The position numbers were made by a program, and so were the translations under genes. Positions 1-12,300 of a stretch of DNA of 32,110 nt are shown piece by piece. Origin of the DNA: Schoenoplectus triqueter (taxonomy: Eukaryota > Streptophyta > Magnoliopsida > Poales > Cyperaceae); contig CAXKVV010000867.1 of assembly GCA_964058805.1 (NCBI GenBank), forward strand, positions 1 to 32,110, in the 5' to 3' direction. The stretch's first letter is position 1, and each line of letters opens with the position of its first letter. The notes under the pieces are model-generated. The model saw only the letters and a program-made list of their open reading frames with translations, was not told the origin of the DNA and searched no databases.

Positions 1-1149
1 CTTAAAAGTCATTAACCAAGGTAATTAGTAGGAACACTAATTAACCACTATCAGGTTAGTATGTGGATTAAATGATGGTCAATTTTATAAACCATAGATA
101 AATAGTTATCATTTTAATCACATAGATAGATGTTCTAGGAACATCGTATTTGACAGACCCCGAATGAAACATTAAATGAAATTATGTTTGTGCCATTAAT
201 GCTTTATGAGATATATTCATCTTAACTACATAAGATATGTATGTGTGTGATTTCTACCAAACGTTATATGTAAAAGGTGACTATAAAGGTAACTCTTCGG
301 TATACATAACTTATGTGGATGAAGAGATGGTTCGCTAAAAATACTATTGTCCCTCGTATCTCTATACGAGTTATAACATCACTGGGCCCCTTGATAGAGT
401 AAGATTATCTGCTAGTAGTATAATTATAAGAGTAATTATATTTGATAATTTACTCAGGATCAAGAAAAGATTAAGTTTGCAAGGATGACACACACTTACC
501 TTGAAACTGATCTGATAGCTGTGAGACAAAAGAATTAAATACAAGTAAATAGTTTACAGGATCATGATATTATACAGTACAGCATTATCTGTGTAATTGG
601 ATGATCATAGTGTATTCTTCCAGATACCTCTTATGATTATACATGTTAAAATGGTTTTAACTCTATTACCAACATAACACGGATCCTGTCGGGTCATACC
701 GTATAGGAGTTAATCGGAGAATCTTATTGATTAATTATAAATTATTTATAATTAATAATAAGATAGTTATAATTAATTATATATGATATAATAAAATTAT
801 ATTTTCCATAGAGATGACAAGAAGCAAAAACCAGATTGAATTTATAACGTGTTGGACATGTCGTATAAATTTACCGAAACAACAACCGAGACAAATATAA
901 TTGTACATGACAATTATATATATATTTGAATTGGATTTTAAATATTAATTATGAATTTAAATTTTGGGTTGAAAGCCCATTAATAATTAAAATCTTAATT
1001 AATAATTAAAAGCCCAAAATAGCCCAATGACAAACTTGTAAATTTGGATCTTAGATGACATCATCCTTAAGGGTATTTTGGTCTTTTCACTTTGGAACCT
1101 CCTTACTATTCATTAGGCTATTTTGATAATTTGGCAATATCACATTTTC

Positions 1150-1157
1150 TATAAATA
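1150..1157 (+). promoter_or_regulatory. TATA box of repeat copy 1
   Basis: TATAAATA followed by a G-rich GAGGGGTGGGG stretch. It is conserved in the inverted copy at 20909-20916, minus strand. Confidence 0.5.
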
Positions 1158-1583
1158 GAGGGGTGGGGTGTGAGAGAAAGCTACATCAAAATCAATTTTA
1201 CTTTCTCTTTCTCGGTATACGGTTGTTTTAGAATTCACGGGATCTATGAATAATATTTTTATGAAAGTTATGGTATTTCTACACATTTGTGAAACAGAAT
1301 AACTATGAGTCATGAATAGTACTATTTCATCTTTTTCTCGGTGAATAGTGTTTTTGTGAGAAACCGCGGTTTACGGTATTTCTAGCAAAAGAAATAAGCC
1401 GCTCTCTGATCAGTCCTAATGGATAACCTACAAAGGCATCGGACGTTTGGTGCTCCGAGACAAGCCGATTTTCATTCCAATTGAAATTTAGAAGCGATGT
1501 ATAACATCTTATATTAATCTATTTAATTGTTAAATAGATTAATGTTTTAGAAATCAATCATGGAGTAGATCAATAATGGTTTA

Positions 1584-1765
1584 AAGATGTGTGTATCTCT
1601 CGATAATCATCCGACATGCCACTTTAACCCTAAGTTTAAGTTAGAAGTAAAATAATATTTTACTGTCTTTTGTAAGGATTAAATGTATGTATCTCTCGAT
1701 AATCATCCGACATACTTTAATCCCTAACTTAAATAGAAGTAAAAAAAAAATTTTACGGTCTTTTC
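1584..1765 (+). repeat. Two tandem ~90-bp units inside repeat copy 1
   Basis: The core TCTCTCGATAATCATCCGAC appears at about 1595 and again at about 1690, each followed by a similar AT-rich tail ending in a run of A/T and a GTCTTTT motif. The inverted copy at 20290-20490 has the same two units, so the duplication predates the spread of the family. Confidence 0.75.
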
Positions 1766-1806
1766 GCAGCTTGAACATTAACGAGATTTAGGCATTCCAA
1801 AACCCT

Positions 1807-2450
1807 ACAATTTATACCCATATCATAGCATCAAGGATGCTTTTTCATTCATTATTACTCTGGCACATTTCTTAAGCTTGAAACTCACGTATAGTTATCC
1901 AAATTCAATCCTTGACTCAAGTCACATATCCCTCATTCAATTGCCATTCTTGATCAACTAATCAGCATCGTGTGAGTGTGTAGAAGGTATGTGCACTGCT
2001 AATTCAAGTTTATAGCATGCAGCCTTGGTTTTCTCTCAATTGCCCGATTTCAATGTCTCAACCCAATTCCTCATATTTAGTACTTAATTGTCACTTCTTA
2101 CTTCACCTCCAACATCGCCAGAGTGAGTAGAGAAGGCCTACATCGTCAATTTTAGATTTGAAAGTAAGGATTGAAATCCCTTATTGATCACCCGAGGTAT
2201 TTACCTTCTCTCACTACCATGTTCACTTGTTGTTTTTCGATTTCAATCATTCACACCTTTTCTCTTATGTGTTTGGCAGCTCTAGCTAGAAGGAATTGAA
2301 GCTTAAAGCTTTGAAGAACTCAAGCAGCATCCATGACACCATTGGCTTTATCGAGAAGAAGGAAGAAGATAGGGAGGGGAGAAGGAGAGAGCTCCTCTCT
2401 GGGTGAATTCGACGCACAAGGTTCACAACAAGCAGGGGCCCACCATCAGA
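1807..2450. other. No recognisable gene; unclassified repeat-flank DNA
   Basis: No conserved coding frame. A purine-rich GAAGAAGGAAGAAGAT tract lies near 2355. The stretch may belong to the same composite element as 3130-3690 but I could not classify it. Confidence 0.3.
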
Positions 2451-3120
2451 GGCGTAACACGCATGAGCCAAGTGTATACTTCATTTTCCCTTCGATTTAA
2501 ACTTCTGACTTTAGTTGTGCATAAGCTTGGTACATGGTTGAATGTATGAACTATATGCTTAAACTCCTGACATGTGGGCCCCATCTGTAAGCTCCCTGAG
2601 TCTTGGTTCACAGGTCCAATTATTATCTGTTTAGTGTTTTGATTAGAGTTAATTGAACTGAGGTGACACGATCTCATAGGGCCATGTATCTAAAGAGTGT
2701 CTCATTTAGTTAATCTCCTGTTAATGATATGATGACATGGATCAATGAATGACTACCACGTGACATAAGTAGGGCCCACTTATCAGTTATTTTCTGTGTT
2801 GTGGTGGGGCCTACATGGGTGAGGTGGACAAATGAGGGGTTTTCATGTGGCATGACTTAATGAGGTGACATCTCTGGGTGCTGCCATTTGGCACCTCCTT
2901 TGCTGTCGTGTGCTAATCAGCATCTGCCAAGTGGCTTGCTGTGTTGGCATGGCTACTGAGCTGGACCAATCACCTGTTGCCACGTGGCTTACTGGAACTA
3001 CCTGTCAGCCGAGTTCTCACCATTGTGGGGCCCACTTATGTTGACATGGACTAATAAGGGGCTGTCACGTGTCACACTATTGCTGACTTGGCTCACCCTG
3101 GTGCTCCCACATGGCATAAC
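2450..3120 (+). repeat. GGGCCCAC-rich region with an internal direct repeat
   Basis: The motif GGGCCCAC or close variants recurs (about 2435, 2575, 2773, 2805, 3028). A block at about 2795-2890 (GTGGGGCCTACATGG...) aligns with about 3022-3115 (GTGGGGCCCACTTATG...), giving a diverged direct duplication with a spacing of roughly 225 bp. No gene is evident. Confidence 0.45.
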
Positions 3121-3129
3121 CTCTCTCTT

Positions 3130-3690
3130 CTCTGATTTCGTATTTCTATGTTTCTTACCTCCAGTCTGTCCCCAAATTGTAACCAGAGAAGCTCTTGATT
3201 GAATCTCAGTTATTGATTGCTCTGATTTTACTTTTTGAATTTATTTTATTAACTCCATTTGTCCAAAAATTATGATTTTCTTCAAAAATCTCTAAATTCA
3301 TGATGATCACTCCTGTAATTTTTAATTTCCATTTTGCCTTTATCTCCTTATGTCAAAAATTCGCTTACCATAAACCCCTTTCCGTTCATATTAATTCCAA
3401 AACTTAAATGTTGGAGCTCAATGCTTGTGCCAACAATATTATTTTCTCATATGGTTCCTAGTTAAACATCTATTTTTGATGCTTCACTAGGTTCAATCTT
3501 ATTTGATCAAAAGTTGATCATATATCAACAATTGAATCAAATATCAGTTTAACCAGATACTGCTCACATTGGCACTTGATAAACTTTGTGAGATTGAATT
3601 TCAATTTATGTTTATGAAAGCAAAATCACATTGAACTTTCATTTATTTAGATATATCAAAATACTGGCTTTAAAATATTAATGTCCATCT
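3130..3690 (+). repeat. Dispersed repeat B, copy 1
   Basis: Aligns in direct orientation with 17160-17720. Shared blocks include CCAAAAATTATGA near 3260/17290, ATGATGATCAC near 3300/17325, and ATGAAAGCAAAAT near 3615/17645. It is diverged and without coding potential. Confidence 0.65.
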
Positions 3691-3699
3691 CGTTTGTTG

Positions 3700-4398
3700 A
3701 CGTGAGTCATATTTACATTGATATATATCCTACACCGTACAAAAAAGTAAAGGTAGCATCAGATGCATATTTGTGATTAGAACAATAAGAATCAAAAGGA
3801 AAGAGACAAAAAAATCCAATATATGTTTTACTCAAGCGATAGATTGTGTAATTCTCGAGGTAGAAGTCATTCATCACTTATATAATATAAATTATATTGA
3901 CTTTTATGTCAGAAATTTTTATGAAATTTTTAAATTCACCATATATACATTAAAAAATTCAAATAAAAAGTTGAAAAAAGCGCCCTAATCTTTCGAACTC
4001 AATCAGCTTCAAATATGGCTTGTCTCAGTTCACGGATTCATCATTTCTGGCTCTCGGCTGAAAATCTATAATGGGTTACGTACGCCAACTATTAGTATGA
4101 GATTTTCATCATGATATCTATACTCAAGAAACAAGAGATTTTTCATCCATATTACAAAAGATATAAGTCACACTTCAGATTAGAGGATAGCAACTGTAAG
4201 TTTATAATTCTTTATTCCACTGTTCTAAAAGCATCTTGTTGTTACGAATTTTCAATTACTTATATTACAAATTCAAAATCCACGGTCCACATTCTAAAAT
4301 GTATTGAGAGAGGAGCATTGAATCTTTCCTTCCCCAAGAAATGTATTTGCTAAGTGGTATTTCATTTTCTCCGGCTTTGTATACACTCGTGTGTAGTG
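3700..4398. other. Intergenic AT-rich DNA, no gene seen
   Basis: Two short open frames (71 and 80 codons) have no recognisable motif and AT-biased composition. I see no reason to call them genes. Confidence 0.4.
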
Positions 4399-4406
4399 TG
4401 CAAACT

Positions 4407-4833
4407 AGAGTGTCAATGGGTCGGTTTCGGATCATGTCACATTATTTTATTATTATTTTTGATCCGATTCGATCCCGATCTGATTAAATTCGAGTAATTT
4501 TTTTATCTATATCCGACCCGACGAGTCACGGATCCACCCGAACCAACCAGTGTAAAATAATTAAATATTTATTTATTTTTATATAATTTTAAGCAATAAA
4601 ATATTGATTAATTTATAATTAATCTTAATTAGTGTATATTTAAGCTTTAATTAGTACTAAATTATAAAATTACTTCAAAAAATATAATTAATTGGGTCGG
4701 ATCGGGTTGACCCGACCCGATTCGGATCAAAAAAATTAAACCCATACCCGACCCATTTATTTTCGGTTCATGTCGGTTCATGTCGGGTCGTGTCGGGTTC
4801 GGATCGGGTCGGATCAAGAATTGACACCCCTAA
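4407..4833 (+). mobile_element. hAT-type MITE (GGGTGTCAAT family), copy 1, 427 bp
   Basis: Flanked by the perfect 8-bp duplication TGCAAACT at 4399-4406 and 4834-4841. The left end reads AGAGTGTCAATGGG; the right end reversed reads TTAGGGGTGTCAATT. The interior is AT-rich with GGTCGG/GATCCGA blocks near both ends. The 8-bp duplication is the hAT hallmark. No transposase, so non-autonomous. Confidence 0.8.
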
Positions 4834-4841
4834 TGCAAACT

Positions 4842-5348
4842 TATACGAATAATATTCGATCACATTTGATTTTATAGCTGAAAATTTACATACATATATT
4901 TATATTCAAATATCCAAACTGATTTTTAATCATAATTATACGTATCAAAATACTAAATATATAATATTATAAATTTTAATATTTTTAAAATTAGAAATAT
5001 ACTTTTAGATAAATAATAGGATTAGAAAATTTATTTTATTATTTGTTTCAATAGATTTTATAAATTTTAAGTGAATTTTATATTTATCTTTGACAATATA
5101 TATAATATTTGTATTCATATTTGTACTCGTGAATATTTATATTTGTATTCATATTCATGTTCATATTCGTATTTATATTAAAAAAATTAAAATGAATATA
5201 GATATTATTTTGATTACTATCTGTATCCAATCCGCTTGGACCTACCCATATGTCCATTAAATACACAATAAATAAAAACTCAGCTTTGTACATACCCATA
5301 TTCCATTAAATTCACAATAAATAAAGACTACGTTGCTATGCTACATAT
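4842..5348. other. AT-rich DNA between two MITEs, no gene
   Basis: Includes a run of imperfect ATATTYRTATTCAT hexamer-like repeats at about 5100-5175. Nothing coding is recognised. Confidence 0.4.
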
Positions 5349-5356
5349 AGTACGTA

Positions 5357-5621
5357 TAGGGGTGTCAATGGGTTGGGTCGGTTCAGTTCGGATCGGATCA
5401 GATCATATTATTATATTATTTTTTACCCGACTCAATTAAATTCGGATCAAAAAATCTTAACCTTCAAAAATCATAATTAATCGATTCGGGTCTGGTTGAT
5501 CCGAACCCAACCCGATTCGGATCAAAAAAACTAAACCCATACCTGACCCGTTTATCTTTAGATCATTATCGGATCAGATCGAGTTAACCTGTCGGGTCAG
5601 GTCGATAATTGGCACCCCCTA
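5357..5621 (+). mobile_element. hAT-type MITE (GGGTGTCAAT family), copy 2, 265 bp
   Basis: Flanked by AGTACGTA at 5349-5356 and 5622-5629. The ends read TAGGGGTGTCAATGG and, reversed, TTAGGGGGTGCCAATT. It is the same family as 4407-4833 but shorter in the AT-rich middle. Confidence 0.8.
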
Positions 5622-5639
5622 AGTACGTATCAGTCAATG

Positions 5640-5990
5640 TTACGGTTATATATTTTTATTTTTAAAATCTAAATAGTCAATTAAAATCTCTCAATATAAT
5701 CTTCATTCTAGAAATTTTATTACAAATCAAATTTTATCTCTTAGTCCTTTTATTTTTTTTTGGGATCGGTAAAATATGACTTCCATATAATACTTAAATC
5801 AACTTATAATACTTAAATCATATGATTTTTTAAATATCTAAAAAAACAATAAAAATATATTAAAAATATAAATTTGATGTAAAAATAAATTTTATATATA
5901 AAGATAATATTGAACCATTCAAATCGACTATATAAAATTTAAGGAAAACTGGAACCTGTAAATATTAGCACCATAAAAAAAAACTCTAAC
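5640..5990. other. AT-rich DNA downstream of the kinase gene, no gene
   Basis: Strongly AT-rich with A/T runs and no coding frame. It lies beyond the likely 3' end of the kinase transcript. Confidence 0.4.
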
Positions 5991-6074
5991 GCAAAGATAA
6001 AAACACATAAAAATTAGGCAAAAACATTCAAACGGTCACAGGACCTTCCATCCTTACAACACATCTACCAGGCG

Positions 6075-6080
6075 TTTATT
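6075..6080 (-). terminator. Candidate polyadenylation signal of the kinase gene
   Basis: AATAAA on the minus strand, about 280 bases past the TGA. It is a canonical hexamer at a plausible 3' UTR distance, but plant poly(A) signals are loose. Confidence 0.35.
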
Positions 6081-6357
6081 CTGTAGAACCATTTTAAATG
6101 CATCGCAAAAATATCCAAGTGCAACAGTGAAAACAGAGAGGATAGAAAGACCGGAGTCCCCAGTAAAAATATATTTTCTGACCATGAGAATATATCTTAA
6201 TAATCATAAAAAATATCTGAAAGAAGGCATAACAAGAATACAAAAAGAAAAGGAACCCGACAACATGAAATAATTCCAACATATTTAACGAAATTTGTGC
6301 GTTTTTCTAAATAATCATGCAGACAATTCATCGACAAATAAAAATTGTGCAAATGAA

Positions 6358-9300
6358 TCAGAATTTTGAACTGGTAGAATAATGAGAAGAGCGGCTGCTG
6401 GTATGGGAACGGTCTTTTTTCCACATGGCTTCAATGTTTTGAAAACATCTCAGGGGCTTCATCTGTTACAGTACGTTGCACAAACGCTGTCCTTGGTTGT
6501 TAAGCTAGTTTCGCTATGTGCAAAAGAACTACTTAAATAAAATTGCTATATAAAATAGTAAATACCAAGCTAATAAGTTCACTATGTACAGGTCACTTCT
6601 TTTTACATCTTTCACAGGCATGTAACAGTACGAGTAAAGAATAAATTTGTTTCAGTGAAACCGAGAGAAAGGAAACCGATTAACTCGCAATTAATTGCAA
6701 GCGTTACCAATAACAGATACCATTGCCCTACCAGTAAGGTAGAATACCAGCACGTACCAATGTTTACCAGACAATCTCAATTTATCAGGCTGTGTTTTTG
6801 TTCAAGTATATAATCTGGGCAAACAAGAAGTTGAAAAGAATGGAAAAAAAATTAAGAACAGTGGTACCACACTCTGCTGGTTTGGTACAATGCTGGTCTG
6901 TTCTGGTGATCCTTGATGACTCTCAGCATGCTACGATGATACACATACATAATAATATTCAAGATATAATGATGACATTTTTTCTTCCATAAGCAGTACA
7001 ACGGTTGTGCTGCTACAAAGGAAACAAACAAGTACCTTCCAGCGTTTTTTAGAAGCAATATCAGCTTGAATATTAGTCAGACGATGAATTATCTCCTTAA
7101 AATATGGCCTTGAAGCAGGATTTTCATTCCAACATTCTTCTATTAACCTAATAAGATACATAAGTATACAATCATATCATACCATACAATAACATTATTA
7201 AACATGAGAATTCCAAAGAACTAGCAAAAAGAGAAAAGCGTACTCTTTCAAGCCATATGAATAATTCTTAAGAGCTGTGAAAGGAGGCCTCTCCTTAGAG
7301 GCTATTGCTTTTGATACTTCATTATTTTCTTCAGCAGAAAAAGGGGGGCACCCTTCTATCATCTGCAATTTAGTCAATCAAATAAACATACAAAAAATAA
7401 AAATAATAATACTAGCAGAGGGTTCAAGTGCCTCAATCTTGCCTCAAAATCTGTACCGTTCATCAGAAAACAAATTAACAAATGGGACAAACTCTTTCCT
7501 TCTCTTTGCTCCCCTCTTATTTCCCTTAGTTCCCCTCTTTCAATCCTGCCTGCCCAGTACTACCATTGTTAGCACCCAACCCTTATTTTTTTGTTCACTC
7601 CTCTCTGTTTGATCTCATCCTTCGACTGGCTCTCATTTCGTCTGCTTCTTATCTGCTGCAGCCTCTTCCTTTTATCTTTCCTTCCTTTCGCCTCCTTTGA
7701 CTTAATTATTCTATTTCTTCCCAATTTATATGGAGATGAAGAAATAAATCCATATCTTGAAAAGAAGCTTGCTATTATTTTTCACTCACGGACTCTGTAG
7801 TCTATATTGATATAAGCCAAGGTTGGATTTGTAAATATTTGTCAAGTTATATGTGAAGGGAGTAGTTAGCTTAGTTTTGTTTTGTTGTTTAGTCGAAAAG
7901 GAAAGCATGCTTGTTGTTTGGATAGGTGAGAAGAGAAATGTGAGAAAAAAACGTCCTTTAGTGGCTTGAATTTTATCTAGTAGAAGAGAAGGATTTAGGC
8001 TCAAACTTTACACCAGAAAGAACTTCACATCGGAGTTGAAGGATCTGAAGAGAAATATTGGATGGAGTCATGGAGAGACAGAGAAGGGACGGAGAGAAAG
8101 ATGAATGGAAGTGTAATTTCAAATCACAAAGCGGATGTGAATGAGAGAGGGACGAACAAGAAAGGAAGATCAAACAGAAAAGAAAAGGAATAAGGGTGAC
8201 GAAGGGAAAAAGACGGGGAGTGATGAGAACAAAAAGGTTGATCTTAGTCGTTAATTTGTCTTCTGATAAATGGTACAGATTTTGAGGCAAGATTGAGGCA
8301 CATGAACCATCCCCATAATAATAATTGTAATAATAATAATAAAATATAAATAAAAATAGAAGATATGTCGAAAAAACTTATTTTTACCTCTTGGACAATT
8401 AAGGCAAATGAGAAAACATCAATCTTTACATCATACTCTTCATTTCTGAAAACTTCTGGAGCTACATACCTGCCTGGAAAATTATAATTTATTTAGCCAG
8501 TAGATTCAGTAAGAAAAAGCTTTCACGTAGATACTACAGGCTATTGAGAAGGAAAAAGTTTCTTCACTTCTGGAAAAACCTTTGGAAGGTGAATTATATT
8601 TTTATTTCCTTTTTCAATCTGTGCAGACACAAGTCTAACCTTAAACAAAAATATATAAGAGTCTTTATGAGATTTAATAATTTCATCTCATGTTCAGTTA
8701 CCACTCAACTAAGTTGGATTGTTAACCACGATGTTAACTTAATCAACCGTATCAACAAAGCAATTTTATACTTGATATGAATTCTTCATACAATATACAT
8801 GCACAATCTGCTCTTAGCTCGGATTACAAGAAGACTGATAGAAAGATATAATAAACCCTAGTACCCTTTAAAGTAATCCTTGCATAATTTTTTCTATATG
8901 GAAAATAAATAAACTTACAGTCAGTGTCTTGAAATGTAACAGGTCGATTTTCTCTAATTCGTTTTCTCCATTTTAACATCTTGCTTACCCCAAAATCAGC
9001 AACTTTGAGATGGCCTGAATCATCCCTTAGAATATTCCTGTTATCTTGCAAAGTGCAAACACCACTGGTTAATAGTTTGTTCTAGAAATATGTTATTAAT
9101 ACACAAATCACATTTCTTCGTACACCATTGTAAAGTATTTACATACAATAATCGGTATATTATTATTTCTTCCCAACAAAGTACGTTACCCTTATTAAAA
9201 ATATGTATACAAATGTTGTGATTTGTGTCAGAACATGTGACGACGAGTCCGATGCATTTCCTATTAAGATAGAATTATAACAAGAGTTAGCATTGAGTCT

Positions 9301-12300
9301 ATATATTTTCACCTTAGTAATGGATAAGATCACAAAGGACATACAAGGAGACATTTCTTGGTGTGTGCTATTTGCTGATGATATGGTGCTGATTGACGAT
9401 AGCAGAATTGGAATCGATCAGAAACTAGAGTTGTGGAGACAAACTTTAGAATCGAAAGATTTTAGACTTAGTAGGACTAAAACCGAATATATAAAGTATC
9501 AGTTCAGCGGGAAAAACTCAGATGATGGAGATGTTAGTTTGGACGGACGAGTAGTACCCATGAATGACACATTTCGGTATTTGGGATCGATGTTGCACAA
9601 TGACGGAGGGATCGATGAAAATGTTAGTCATAGAACAAAAGCCGGATAGGTGAAATGAAGACGAGCATCTGATATTCTCTATGACAAGGTCCCAAATAAA
9701 CTAAAAGGCAAGTTCTACAGAACGACAATTAGACTCGCGATGATGTATGGTGCAGAATGTTGGGTTACAAAAGGATAACACATCTAGAAGATGAGTGTAA
9801 CTGAAATGCGGATGTTGCATTGGATATGTGGCCATACAAGGAGAGATCGAATCAGAAATGATGATATATGAGACAAACATGGGGTAACACCAATTCAAGA
9901 GTAGTTGGTTGGTTTGGTCATATCCAACGAAAGCCTCCTGAGGCACCAGTATACAGTGATATTCTAAGTCGTCTTGAAAAACACAAGAACAGGAAGAGGT
10001 TGGCCGAGACTAACATGGGAGGAAGTAATAAAAAGATATTTGAAGGAATGAAATATATCCAAAGAGCTTGCTTTGGATAGGAGTACTTGAAAGATGGCGA
10101 TTCATGTACCTGAACCATGATTTAGGAGTTTAGAGTCTAGTAATAGAGTTATAGACTTCAGATTCTTAGATTTTTAGAATTTTAGGATTTAGAATTATGT
10201 TTTATAATAGAGGTTTATTGTACTATTTTTATTTTTATTATTATTATTAGCAATATTATCAACATCATTATCATCATCATTATTATCATATTGTCATCAC
10301 CATTATCATTCTCATTTTTATTTATTTCTATTTTTATTTATTTATTATTATTATTTTTATCATCACCATTATTATCATTGATATTTGAGATCTTTGATCT
10401 TATGCTTTCCGATTGGGTTTCATTTCTAGCCTACCCCAATTTATTTGGGATTAAAGGCTTTGTTGTTGTTTACCTTTTGACCTCTCTCATGGTAACCTTA
10501 TCAGTTTTAGAGCAATTCATGAATTTAAATAATCACCAAGGAAAATATTAAGTTTACATATTAGTGTAATTTGTAATTAAAATAAACCTCGAGTATGAAT
10601 GTCATAAAATCACAAAACTCATAATATAAATACAACAACTCACGAGGGCTCAAGATCACGATGAATGATAGCTTCCGGTTTATGCTCATGCAAGTAATTC
10701 AGACCTCTGCCAACAACATTGAATTTGTTGTAAGTCTTTGCATGGAACAAACGAAAAAGAAAAGTGGGATAATAAAAGTTACCGACCTTGCAATGTCGAG
10801 TGCAAACTTGACAGCCAATGATGGTTTTAGAGGTCCCTTTCGGTCCAAGAAGGCACGGAGATCACCCTGTATAAAAGTTTAGATGTATATTCTTATTGTC
10901 CTCATTTATCAATATTATTACAAGAGTGCTTTCATTCATCGAATTATTACAAGTTTGATGCCCTAAATTAAAAGGACCTCTTTCATAATTTCTCCATCAA
11001 GCATACTAGAGCTATGATTATGTTTTGCCATAAAAAAAACAGTACTAGATACAGCTGGTGCTATTGGTACAATCATACCCTCAATCCTTTTTTCAAATAA
11101 CTTAATTATTCTACCTTGCATGCACTTGTACTAGTACTGGTACAATTCTTAATGTGGAACAAACAAAGAAACAAACCTTAGGCAAATATTCTGTTACAAT
11201 CATCATGGGGGTACTTTGAGTGACAGCGCCTAAAAACTGTACCACATTTGGATGTCGTACTAGTTGAAGCAACGCCAGTTCATCTCTAAATGCTCTTCTG
11301 AAATAGTAAAAAATAGTTTAAACAATGAGTGAAGACATCACCATGAAAAAAATAAAACCAAAATTTAAGAAATAATGGGGGACCAACCCACACTTTATCC
11401 TCATCAGTTATTAAATCATCATCGAGTTGTTTAACTGCAACTTGAGTCCCTCTCCATGTCGCTATACGAAAGGTACCCTAATTGAATGCAAAACAAAAAT
11501 AAAAGAAACGACTATTTAGAATTAGCAGCTAAATTTAGGTGGTTAAACTGAAAAAACTGTACAAATAATTCGATTTATTTTATTTTCAATTCTAGGTAGT
11601 TCTGATAATATTACCGTTCAGATTTTGACTTCAAGATGATAAAAAAAATTAATAATAGCTATAGGAAAATAACCAATTAGAATTTGGAGCTAAATTTAGG
11701 TGACTAAACTGAAAAAAATGTCCAGGATTCAATTTTGCTTTATTTTCAACTTGTAGATAGTTCCAATATCATTACTGTTCAGATTTTGGCTTTTAGAGGA
11801 CAAACATACTTAATAAGCTGTAGGAAACGACCAATTAAAAATAGCAGCTAAATTTAGGTGACTATAATGGAAAAAATCATTTCAAGTCATAGTTCAGTGT
11901 TATTTTATTTTTAACTTCTAGGTAGTGCTGACATCATTATTGTTCAGTTTTGGCTTCAAGAGGACAAACAAACTTAATAAGCTGCATTTCTATTGTAATC
12001 GATGTGTGTGTGTGTGTTGGGTGGGTGGGTGGGGGGTTACCAAATGTAAACTATTGTACTTTCACTTGCCAGAAAAAAAATGCCAATTGTACCTTAGTAA
12101 GGTGAACACTATTAGTGAAATCAAGCTCACGTGGAACAATTTCATATTCTGGCACTTCACGCACATTGTCTACATACATTGGAGCTACCTTAAAGCCATA
12201 TGAAGGAAACAGTAACAGTCAGGAATGTCACACTGAAATACCGTGCTGCTGGAACTAAAAACTGGGTAGGATGGGGGTTGAAGAATAACACCCTTTTGGC

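Larger units (their letters stand above)
1..1806 (+). repeat. 1.8-kb dispersed repeat, copy 1 (LTR-like, with TATA box)
   Basis: The whole stretch matches the reverse complement of 20259-22184. One example is the segment around 841-940, which by eye is about 90% identical to 21350-21240 reversed. Similarity runs to the window edge on the left and ends near 1806, where the flanks diverge. It has a TATA box, a transcript-like leader and a tandem-duplicated 3' portion, but no long ORF. This suggests an LTR or a non-coding retroelement. I find no TG...CA ends or primer-binding site to prove it. Confidence 0.7.

Noticed and set aside
1..1806. Endogenous pararetrovirus fragment
   Set aside because: No movement, coat, protease or RT coding similarity; only a non-coding, LTR-like layout.
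7277..7800. Hydrophobic open frames of 111 and 69 codons
   Set aside because: They arise from the pyrimidine-rich arm of the intron 9 element and an antisense exon; no family resemblance.
7973..8290. 105-codon minus-strand frame
   Set aside because: It is the opposite arm of the same inverted-repeat element, in low-complexity pyrimidine-rich DNA.
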